NCBI GenBank assembly: GCA_001179505.1
Contig: CDMY01000386.1
Coordinates: 6,801-70,800 of the forward strand
Source: Vitrella brassicaformis
Lineage: Eukaryota > Sar > Vitrellaceae
DNA: 64,000 nucleotides
Reading direction: 5' to 3'
A program made the position numbers and the translations under genes. The notes under the pieces are model-generated. The model ran no database searches and was not told the origin of the DNA. It saw only the letters and a list, made by a program, of their open reading frames with translations. Shown here piece after piece: positions 12,280-23,036 of this stretch (positions within the stretch are counted from its first letter, which is position 1; each line of letters opens with the position of its first letter).

Positions 12280-15200
12280 ATGTCGGAGCGTCTGGCCGAG
12301 GGGACTGAGGTGTGGATCCGTTGCGAAGAGGACGTATGGCGGCAGGCGGAGATCGTCAGCGTGGCCGACACGGGCGTGACGGTGCGGGACAACGAGGGGG
12401 AGACCATCGTGCTGAAGAAGGCCGAGCCCATATACCTGCGCAACACGGAGCAGTTCAACAGCGAGGGGCTGGTGGCTCTCGACGACCTGACGCAGCTCAC
12501 GCACCTGCACGAGGCGGCCGTGCTCAACTCGCTCAATGTGCGCTTCGATATCGACAAGATCTACACGTTCACGGGGCCCATCCTGATCGCCGTCAACCCC
12601 TTCAAGATGATTCCCGGCATGTATGACAATGACGTAAGCGATCAAGGGAGGGCGGGCAATCAGCCAAGCGAGCGGTCAAAGGAGGCCGCATCTCCTCGCT
12701 ACACATACATCAATGCTTGTGTCCGTGTGTTGTTTACGGTCCTGCAGACGCTGCGGCAGTTCGTGCTTCCAGTTCGGTCCAAGATCCCTCACGTCTTCTC
12801 GACGGCCAACAGTGCCTACCGGGGTATATGCGATCGCAAAAAGAGCCAGGTCAGCCAATCGGCACCATCCATCCATCCATCCATGGTGTATGTGGTGTGT
12901 GTGCTGTCTGAATCTATCAGTCGATTCTGATTAGTGGTGAGAGTGGTGCGGGCAAGACGGAGACGACCAAGTTTGTCATGAAGTTCCTGGCGCTGGCCGG
13001 CAGCGGCAGCGAGGAGAACACTTCCACAGTCGAGAGCCAGGTCCTCGAGTCCAACCCACTGCTGGAGGCTTTCGGCAACGCCAGGTCAGACAGACAGACA
13101 GACAGCACACTACACACCACACGCACAGCAGCAGGCAGCATTGTCCGTGCGGCCGTGTATGTGTGTGTGCAGGACGCTTCGCAACGACAACTCGAGTCGT
13201 TTCGGGAAGTTCATTGAGCTGCAGTTCAAGATAGAGACCGACCAGGAGGGCATCGAAAAGGGCAGGTCAGTTACGCACACACCGGCAGACAGGCAGGCAG
13301 TGAGTGATGCATTCATTTGTGTGTCACCGGTGGTGTGTGCAGGTTGTGCGGCGCGCGGATCCAGACGTATTTGTTGGAGAAGGTGCGAGTGGTGGACCAG
13401 CAGGAGGGCGAGCGCAGCTTCCACATCTTCTACCAGCTGTGCGCCGCCGCATCGCGCGGCTGCGACCAAAACGGCGTCTACCATTTCCCACAATTCGACA
13501 GGGTGAGTCCGAGTGCACACANNNNNNNNNNNNNNNNNNNNNNNNNNNNNNNNNNNNNNNNNNNNNNNNNNNNNNNNNNNNNNNNNNNNNNNNNNNNNNN
13601 NNNNNNNNNNNNNNNNNNNNNNNNNNNNNNNNNNNNNNNNNNNNNNNNNNNNNNNNNNNNNNNNNNNNNNNNNNNNNNNNNNNNNNNNNNNNNNNNNNNN
13701 NNNNNNNNNNNNNNNNNNNNNNNNNNNNNNNNNNNNNNNNNNNNNNNNNNNNNNNNNNNNNNNNNNNNNNNNNNNNNNNNNNNNNNNNNNNNNNNNNNNN
13801 NNNNNNNNNNNNNNNNNNNNNCCCCCCCGCGCAACACAGACACAGAGACAGAGACAGACAGACACAGACAGCTCCCCCCTCTCTCTGTGTGTCCGTGGTG
13901 TCTGTCCTTCAGACGAAGCGCAAGCCCCGCCCGCCAGTGCCGTTTTCGTTGGATCTGTCTGCGTACGGCCCGCACGACTCGTTCCGCTACCTGTGCAAGA
14001 GCAGCACCTACATGCTCGATAATGTAGACGACGTGGAGATGTTCGAGGCGACGCTGTACGCCATGCAGGTCGGGAGTGACAGATAGACAGACAGATAGAT
14101 AGACAGACAGAAGACAGAGAGGCGTTTGTGTGTGATCGGTTGACGTGGCAGACGATCGGCATCCCTTTGGAGGAGATCGAGTACATCTTCCGTGTGGTGG
14201 GCGCCGTCCTGTACCTCGGCAACATCATATTCGAACCGCCGCAGAACAACTCAGAGGCCTCAGAGGTCGGTGCACTGCACTGCCTGGTCCACATACCGTC
14301 TTTACACTCTCTGTGTGTGTATGTCACGTGTCTGTCTGTCTGTCTGTGTGTGTGTTGTGCAGATCTCTGGCACGAGTCAGCATTCCTTTGAGAGGGCCTG
14401 CGACCTGCTGGGCGTCCCGCGGGACCGACTGGCCGAGACGCTCTGCCTGCGGGTCATCCGCACACGATCAGAGTCATACATGTAAGCACACACACCCTCC
14501 CCCCTCCCAACCCAACCCACCACACCACACACTTGCCCATGTGGATGGTGGATGGTGGATGGTTTGCAGGAAGCCGCTGAACGTCAAGGAGGCCGAGGAG
14601 AACCGCGACGCGTTGGCACGTGCCCTCTACGGCACTCTGTTCCTCCGGATCGTGCAGCGCACCAACGAGTCCATCGGATACATCCCCAACGTCAAACTCA
14701 TGTATGTATGTCTGAACGGCGTGGGGGTGGCAGACAGAGGAGAGAGAGGCGCATCGATGGATGGATGCCCGCGCGTGTGTGTGTGTGTGTGTTTAGCTGT
14801 GGCGTGTTGGACATTTTTGGATTTGAGTGTTTCAAGAACAACTCCTTCGAACAGATCTGCATTAACTTCACCAACGAGCGGTGCGTTACCGACTGCCTTG
14901 CCAGACCAGATGATCTATCTGCATATCCGTGTGTCCGTGTGTCTGTGTGTGTGCTGTGCAGGCTGCAGCAGTTTTTCAACACGTTTGTGTTCAAGTGTGA
15001 GGAGGAACTGTATCAGAAGGAGAAGATCCCGTGGGACCCGCTGGACTTCCCTGACAACCAGGACTGCGTCGACCTGCTCCAGGGCAAACCACACGTACCT
15101 ATCACACACACACACACCTACACGGATGCATCAGGGACAAGTGTGTGTGTGGTGGTAGGGTCTCTTTTCGATGCTCGACGAGGAGTGTCTGGTGCCCCAG

Positions 15201-18200
15201 GGCTCCGACCAGGGCTTCTGCAACAAGATCTGCAAACAACACACCGGTAGGTACCACCCTCACACACACCTCTCCCCCGCCCCCACCGCCGCCTCCACCC
15301 TCTCCATCGCACGTGTCCATGTCTGCAGGCCACCGTCGATTCTCACCGTTCCGGACGGACCCGAAGCTGTTCACGGTCAACCACTTTGCGGGCCCGGTGC
15401 ACTACGACAGCCGGGGGTTTCTGGACAAGAACAAGGACCAGCTGTCGCAGGACGTGCAGGAGGTCATCAAGGAGTCATCAGTCACGTGGATCGCCGACCT
15501 CTTCAAGTGAGGGAGGCAGAGAGAGAGAGAGAATCAATCAGAGAGGGAGGGAGGGGCGGTGGCAGGGCGAGTGGATGCTCTCTCTCTCTCTGTCTGTGTG
15601 TGTAGGGATCTGCTGAACCGTGGCGGCGGTGCTGAGGCAGCAGCGGCGGGGCAACCAAGGTGACTGACAGCGAATGGATTTGCCGCGCCATGGACGCACA
15701 GACACACACACACACACACACAGCCCATCTCCTCCCCCTTGGTGTGCATTGCAGGAAGTCAGCCAAGCGTCCCGCGACGGTGTCGTCCGAGTTCAAGGAG
15801 CAGCTCAACGCACTCATGACCACCATACAGGCCACTGAACCGCACTTCGTCAGGTGCCTCGCTCAACACACACACACTAATACCTCCACACGTAGCTAAG
15901 CTGTGTGGTGTGGTGTGTTGTGTTGTGTGGCGTGGCGTGGCGTGAAGGTGCATCAAGCCCAACCCCCAGAACCAGCCCGATCAGTTTGAGCGGAAAAGCG
16001 TCACTGAGCAGCTCAGGTCAGTTGTCAATCAGCATGCAAGCACACGATAAGAGAGAGGAGATACGATTTGCCAATGTACCGCACCCATACTTGTTTGTGT
16101 GTGTGTGTGTGTGCTGTGTGTGGACAGGTACGGTGGTGTGCTGCAGGCGGTGCAGGTCAGCCGTGCCGGCTACCCCGTGCGGGTCTCACACGCCGAGTGC
16201 TTCACCGACTACCGAATACTCGCAGATAGACCGGTACACGACACCCGCCCCACCAGACAGACAGACAGACAGACGACCCGCGTGTCCACGGTGTTTGGTC
16301 AGGTTATGAAGCCGTTGCTAAGCATCGAGGTGCGGACGGCGAGTGAGAAGCTGCTGGTCCACCTGACGGACAGCCTGCCGCTGCCCAAGACCAAACACGG
16401 CGGCAGGAGCTGGGCGGTCGGACAGACGCTCTGCTTCTTCAAGTACACACACACACACACACACAGAAATTATATCCCCCCCCACTGTGTGTGTGTGTCA
16501 TGTGTCCACCAGGCAGGAGTCCTACGAGGTGCTGTCGTCCCGCCGGAAGAAGCTGCAGCGCGAGTGCGCCATCAAGCTGCAGGCCAAGTGGAAGGCCATC
16601 CGGGAGAAACACGCCTACACACAACTCAAGGCCTCGTCGCTCAAAATACAGGCACGCCCCCCGCCCCGAGCTCCAGCGGCTGCATTGCCATTGCATCGTT
16701 CCCTCTCTCTGTGTCTGTCTCCTCACAGGCGTTGATGCGTGGCCGGTTGGGGCGCAAGGATGCCCGCCGCCGGCGGGAGGAGAGGGCGGCCACCGTCCTG
16801 CAGAACTTCGCCAGAAGAAACAGAGACAGAATCAAATTCCTCAGGTACTGGACAGACTGGCACTTTTCCCACCCCCCCACAGCCGACACAATCTTTCTCT
16901 TTCTCTGTATTGTTTGTGTTGTGTGCACAGGATCCGTTCGCAGATCATTTTGATTCAGTGCGCCTACCGCGGCCACACCGGCCGGCTGTATGCCAAGAGC
17001 TATAGGGTGCACCGCGCGGCGAGCCGCATCCAGGCCACATGGAAGATGCACACGGCGCGGACCTACTACGCCAAACTCAAGAGGGCCAACACGCTCGCAC
17101 AGAGGAGGTGCGCTCACCCCCACCCCACCCACATCGGCATCAATAGAGACAGACAGACAGACAGATGGACTCTGTGTGTGTGCCGGTTGTGTGGTGGTTA
17201 GGTGGCGCACGATATTGGCGAAGCGTCAGCTGCGTCGTCTGAAGCAGGAGGCCAAGGAGGCCGCGTCCCTCTTCACCAAAGTGCAGCAGCTGCAGCAGGA
17301 ATGCAACAACCTCAAAAAGGCCAGAGGAGACGTAAGCACTCCACCCAACACAGCACCCACACCACAGACCAGACACACCCCCGGGTCGCTGACTACTACT
17401 TGTGTACTGGTGGTCTGTCTGCAGGCGGAAACGCAGTTGTTGCAGAAGGATGACCACATCCACACCCTCAACAGCCGCCTGACCCGGCTGCAGCACGACC
17501 TCAACGCAGCCAAGACACAGCTGCAGGAAAAAGACGACGAACTGCAGGCCGAAGTCCAGCGGTCAGTAAAAGAGCAGCTTTCCCCCTCCCCCTCCCTCTC
17601 CCCCCCACCACACCACATGCAATGTGCCCTGTGTGTATCCCTGCAGGTTGTCCGAGAAGCATCGTCGCGAAATCGAGGCTCAGCGTGAGGCCCTGGAAGC
17701 CGCTCAGCCCCCTCCCCCGCCCCCCATGCCCTCACCCCCTCCCATGCCCAGCGTGCGTGAGAACCAGGTCCAGACCACACACACGGAGCCCCCCACAGCG
17801 AGGCACACGATGCCGCCCGCCACCAACGCCGACAGCCCCTCAGGCCTTGCGCCACACCCCCACCACCCCTCACGGACGCGTAGCGGGTCGAGAGAGGACC
17901 CCCACCACCCCCCCACGCCCGGGAGATCGGGCAGACACGACATACACGAAATGGTGCGTTCGGGGTGTGGGAGAGAGAGGGGAGGGGGTTTCGCGTGTTG
18001 AGTGGTGTGTTGTGTTGGGTTGTGCGGTGGTGTTGCGTGCAGCTGGAGAGTGTCCGTGCGGACGCGCTGCAGCAGGGTCGGGCTGAGCGTGCGAGTGAGC
18101 TGGAGGCCAAGGACAGCGAGTTCGAAAGCCTGAAGCAGCAGCTCGAGAAGATGAAACAGGAGAAGGACGCGGCGGAACGAAAACTACAAGAGGCAAGCCA

Positions 18201-18923
18201 ACCACACCACACCACACTTGTCCCTAGCCAACCACCCTCCACCACGCTGTCTGTCTGTCTGTGTCAGTCTGAGAGCCGCTACGCCCACCTACTCCGGTCC
18301 TCCGTGCTGTCGTCCACCCATCATATGGAGCAGCACGCTGGCGCAAACAGAGCCAGCCAGCCGGCCCTGAACGGCCCCGTCTCCGGTGCTGGTGCTGGTG
18401 CTGGTGCTGGTGCGGCGGGCCAGCAGCGCATGATGGCCACGCAGCCCGCTCCGCAGACCATGCGGCAGACCACCGCTGGCGGACAGAGGACACGGCCACA
18501 CAGGTACCGCACCTGTGTGGGAGAGAGAGGGAGAGGGAGAGAGAGGTGGTGGGTGGGCTGTGGTGCAGTCAATGTGTGTGCTTGTGGTTGTAGGTCATAC
18601 GAGCCGCGGCCGATCGACATTATATTGGTCGGTCCTCCTAAAGTGGGAAAGACGGCGCTGCTCGAGGGGTTCTTCCTCAAGGCAAACACGCACACACACA
18701 CACACAGCGCCCATCCATCCATCCATCCATCGTGCTGTGGTTTGTCTCTCTCTCTCTCTGTGTGTGTGTGTTTGTGTGTCAGTTGGGTGCGGATCGGCAG
18801 GCGTCCAATCTCGAGAAGTTGCGTTTGTCGCGGGACCAGCAGCGTGAGGGCCACGACACGACCTTCATGCAGTACGCCGTCGACTTCAACAACGCGCCTC
18901 TCAGGATGATGGACGCACCGGGT

Positions 18924-18962
<39 letters not shown>

Positions 18963-21857
18963 GTGCCATAGATACAATACAGTTTTTAAGGACACAGTGG
19001 ACGGATGGGATGTCCGTTCATGTGTGTGTAGGTGATCCGAAGTACCAGCAGCTGGCGACGCAGCACTTTGCGCGGTCCAAGTTCGGCATAGTGGTGTACG
19101 ACCTCAGCAACCGGGCGTCATATGAGCACTGTGTGCACTACATCAAAGAGGTACGTGACTGACGTATACGCCTCTCGGGGCCGCCAAATGGATGGATGGA
19201 TGGATGGATGGTCCGTCCGTCTCTCTGTCTGTCTGTCTGTCTTTCTGTCTGTCTCTCTGTCTCTCTGTCTGTCTGTCTGTCTCTCTGTCTGTCTGTCTCT
19301 CTGTCTGTCTGTCTCTCTGTCTGTCTGTCTGTCTGTCTGTCATCCTTTAGCTGCGTGGCGTGGGTGCGGAGGTGATGCTCCTGGGCAACGAGTACGAAAT
19401 CAACAAAGGAAAAGACGCAAAGGCAAGCACCCCCCGAGCCCCTGAACACACAAATACACACACACACACACACACGTTCATCTATCGTCCGTCCGTTCAT
19501 TCATTCTGTCCTCAGGTGAACATAGAGGCGGCCAAGGACACGGCAGCGCGTGAGGGCGGCTACAGCATGGAGACCGACAACCTGGAGGAAGTCGTGAGGG
19601 CCATATTCCCACACCTCCAGCCACGGGCAATGCCGCCCAGCGGCAGCTTCGCCGACGCCAACGCACCTGCTGACGGGGTCAGTGGGTGATCATGACGACA
19701 CTCACTCATCGACGTCTGTCTGGTGTGTACCTGTGTTGTGTATGTGTGTGTGTGTGTGATGTAGACGTTGAGCAAGGCCGCGCTGTCCTCCCTGATGACG
19801 GGCATGCGCAACTGGTTCGTCGGACCGGCCAAACCTAAACAGCAGCAGAACCAGGTTGGCCTGGCCACCCCTCCCACGCCACCCGTGTTCGTTCAACTCT
19901 CCCCTGTGCGTGTGTGTGTTGCAGCTGCTGCAGAGTTCGCTCAAGGGCACCGAGGGCATGCGAGCGGCCGACCGGCGCACCGACACGGCCTGGGCTGACA
20001 TCCGTCCAGTGCAGGAGCTGCAGGAGACCGAGAGCGCCGTCACCTGCCTGTCCTTCGGCCAGGAAAGGCACCACAGGGGATATGTGCTGCTCGCCACCGG
20101 CGCGAAAGACGGATCGGTCACCGTGTACAGGTACGCACACGGGGGGTGGGGGGGAGTTGTGGGTGAGTTGGTGCGGGGGTGTGCAGGTGTTATCGGACTG
20201 AGATGGAGCTGTCCATCTTGAAGGATGTTGATTTCCGCACCAACGAGGCCCAGCCGGTGCCGCAGGAACACTCCAACATCGCCATACACTCCAGAATGGT
20301 CGGTCGGTCGCCGTGCATCTTCACCTTCACCTTCACCAGGACCCTCCCTCCTCACACACATCCATCCCATCTCGGGAACATGTGTGTGTGTATGTGTGTT
20401 GAATGGACAGACTGGTCATCAGCGGGCGGTGACTTCTTTGTTCTTCAACCTTCTGGAGGACCAGGTCGTCACCACGTCCATCGACAAATCAGTCAGATTC
20501 TGGAACGTCGACACAGGTCGCCACGGCACCACCCCCTAAACTCTCCCCCCCTCTCCCCCACACACTGCCAATGCAATGGTGCAATGGTGCGATGTGGGTG
20601 CAGGTGAGATGTTGAAGGTGTTCACCGATAGCAGCCCGGCCCTCGTGGCGGCCTTCCTCCCCTTCAACCCCTCGGTGTTCGTCGCCGCCAACGCCAACGC
20701 CGTCCTGAGGCTCGTCAACGTCCAGAATGGGATCGTCGTGCAGAAGCTCAAGGTAAGAAGCCAGCCACTCGAGCACACAGACAGACAGACAGACAGGCAG
20801 ACAGGCAGGCAACATCACCCCCTCCCTCCCTCCCTCCTCCCTCCGCATGGTGGTGGTCTGTGTGTGCGTGTGTGTGGTTGGGTGGGTGCTGTGTTGTCAG
20901 GTCGAGTCGGAGGTGCGAGCGTTGAAGTTTGACGACACCGGGCTGTTCTGCCTGGCGGGCACCAAGAACGGCGCCATCCACGTGCTGGAGGCCTCCGACT
21001 CCAACACGCTCAAGTTCAAATTCAAGAACCACCTCTCGCGCGTAGGCAGGCCAGCCTTACCACACCACCCCTCCCCTCCCAGCCACCAATGGATGTGTGT
21101 GTGGGTGGTAGGGTGCGGTGACTTGGATTACCTTTGTGGGCTCGAACAGCCCCGACAGCAACCCCTGTCTGCTGGTCAACAGCTGCGACTCGCACATAAC
21201 GATCATCGACTGCATCTACGGACCGCCTCAGGGCGTCCTCACTAACCTGGCCGTCAGGCAACGGGTCAAGGTGCGTTTTACACCCCCGCTCCCTCTCCTC
21301 TCCCCCGAACACACAGACGTGGATGTGTGTGTGGGGGTGTGTGTGTGGGTGTATGGGTGTGTGTTTGTCACTGGCACACTTGTCTGTCGTCTGCAGGTGG
21401 CGCATTCGTTGTTGCCGCTGCGCAACTGCTTCTCTGCGTATGGAGGGGGGTTCCTCATTTCGGCCTCGGAGGACAAGGAGGTCAGTCAGACTATAAGATC
21501 ACATAGACTTCATTTGTCCATCCGTCAAGACCTCTGGGACCTCCGTGTGTGTGTATGTGCTTGGTTTGTATGTGGTGTCTGTCTGCAGATATACATATAT
21601 TCCCTGGCGAAGTCCGCCAACTACAAGATGCACTACCTCAAGCACCACAACGTACAGTACACACAGCCTCCTCACCCCCACACACGCAATCAACGCCATG
21701 TGTCTGTTGCTCTCTGTCTGTCTGCCGGTCGGTCATCCAGGCGCCGGTGTTGGCAGTGGCGGTGAACGCGCTCGACACGCTGATCGCATCGGCCGACTCG
21801 CTCGGCAACATCGTCTTGTGGCGACGGCTGGACTTCCCACATACCGGCGACCCATAG
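12280..21857 (+). CDS. MyoF: MyoF-type myosin with Ras-like domain and WD40 tail
   Basis: Forty-one exons (first 12280..12633, then 12748..12849, 12921..13084 and so on to 21741..21857) join in phase to 1847 aa. Order: SH3-like N-terminus; motor with P-loop GESGAGKT (about 158-165), switch I NDNSSRFG (about 211-218), switch II DIFGFE (about 470-475); six IQ motifs (about 785-945); coiled coil with a Pro/His-rich break (about 950-1170); Gly/Ala linker; Ras-like domain (about 1246-1440); WD40 repeats (about 1470-1847). The TEDS position is Glu (about 418, RSESYMKP), so the motor should not need heavy-chain phosphorylation. Six IQ motifs plus WD40 match apicomplexan MyoF, which moves vesicles and positions the plastid; the Ras-like insert is not part of that description as I know it. 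The 13522-13821 gap falls within an intron, because phases match on both sides. Confidence 0.93.
13522..13821. other. Assembly gap (300 N) inside a myosin intron
   Basis: Exactly 300 N, the size of a scaffold placeholder. Flanking exons end at 13502 (phase 0, donor GTGAGT) and resume at 13913 (phase 0, acceptor CAG). The motor sequence reads on without obvious loss, so the missing bases are probably intronic; a small extra exon cannot be excluded. Confidence 0.95.
18594..19677 (+). other. Ras-like GTPase domain of the myosin tail
   Basis: Five exons (18594..18681, 18783..18921, 19032..19150, 19351..19422, 19516..19677) encode a Rab/Ras-type fold. G1 is GPPKVGKT, followed by helix ALLEGFFL. 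The segment [18 protein letters not shown] matches strands 2-3 and G3, with MDAPGD where Rabs have [21 protein letters not shown] matches strand 4 and helix 3. LLGNEYEI stands at the G4 NKxD position, and METDN at G5. The P-loop is intact, but the catalytic Gln is replaced and G4 lacks the Lys and Asp that select guanine. I infer a nucleotide-binding or purely structural pseudo-GTPase; the family assignment rests on the linear order of these motifs. Confidence 0.85.
19195..19342 (+). repeat. GGAT and CTGT/CTCT microsatellites in a myosin intron
   Basis: The intron between 19151 and 19350 is almost entirely tandem repeat: a short GGAT run at 19191-19210, then about 125 bp of CTGT units interrupted by CTCT. 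The pyrimidine-rich run reaches the acceptor, so it doubles as the polypyrimidine tract. Confidence 0.9.
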
Positions 21858-23036
21858 ATGGGAGGGATTCGGTTACGATTACTAACGCTGAGAGGGACGG
21901 GTCGGTGAGGGGGTGGGGCTTTTGTGAATACGACACACATACACACATGGCTACACACACCTCCCTCCCCTTCATGCCATGTGTACGCTATGTGCTGGTT
22001 TTGCTAAGTGAGCCGTGTGGTTGGGTGTGGTTGGGTTGCTGCAGGCAGTGTGCGTGCGTGTGTCTCTGTGTGGTGGGCAGGACACCTCACCTGTGGGGGG
22101 CCCAGCCCACAGGTATGCGTGTGTCCGTGCTACCTGTGGGCCCCGCCAAGGGGATGTCGATCGACTCACCCAGTTTTGACGCCTCCCCCACCCACCCCTT
22201 CTCCACGGTATTGGCTAGCCCCCTCCCTCCCTCTTCAAGTCTGCGTGTCAATACCATACCAGTCAATGAATGAAAGAATGGCTGGCTGGCTGGCTAGTCA
22301 AACATTATGATGCACGTGAGTCACGTGCTGCGGCAATTAATGCCATGAGATTGCTCCGTGTCAGGGTTGGTGGTGGGAGTTGGGGGGGTCGGGTGCAACA
22401 TACATACACGACACACACATACACATACACACATATACAATGAATGCCCGTGATGGATGGCCCAGAGGGACCCCTCACTGCTCGCTGCTGATGGATGGAT
22501 GGATGGATAGCTGCTGTAGAGTACTCTCTCTCTCTCACCTCCCACACACGAGTTGCGCAGCGTCTGTGTTTGTGTGTGTGTTTGTGTGCGTGAGTGCTTA
22601 CGCAGCCGGGCGGGGGCGACATGGGTGTGTGTGTGCGTGCGCGCGTCGAGTGCGGGGGTGGGTCCATTTCTTGATTGACGTCTATTATGCATCAGATTGT
22701 GTGTCAGTCTCGCTAGTGGTGGTCTGCATGCGGTGAGTGAGTGAGTGAGTGTGTAGGATCTTTGCTGCATTTTGACATCGATTCATCGATTCATCTCGCT
22801 GTGTGTGCCGGCTGCGTTCCCCTGGGAGGGAGGGATGGAGGGAGGAGCGGCTTTCCCTATAGCTAAGCTGCCCGTGGCTTCGATCATGCTCACTCATGTT
22901 GGTTGAGACCTTATGGCTGACTGCATGACTTGACTGCCTTTGTCTGATGCGTGACATGGTGCCGCCATCTCAATCAACGTGCCTTTTATACCAACACCAA
23001 TACCAATCCATCCATCCATCCATCGTACTCGTTCGT
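21858..23036. other. Convergent intergenic region
   Basis: About 1.2 kb between the stops of the myosin (+) and the WD40 giant (-). It contains GT/AC, GGAT and CCAT simple repeats and presumably both 3' UTRs. No open frame with convincing splice sites or domain content was found. No tRNA-like cloverleaf was noticed. Confidence 0.5.

Noticed and set aside
13110-14327. Long minus-strand frame across the first N gap
   Set aside because: It exists only because N codons are not stops; it is antisense to myosin exons.
17226-18245. 339-codon minus-strand frame antisense to the myosin coiled coil
   Set aside because: Cys/Ser-rich mirror of GC-rich coding sequence; the plus strand has splice-consistent exons with coiled-coil content.
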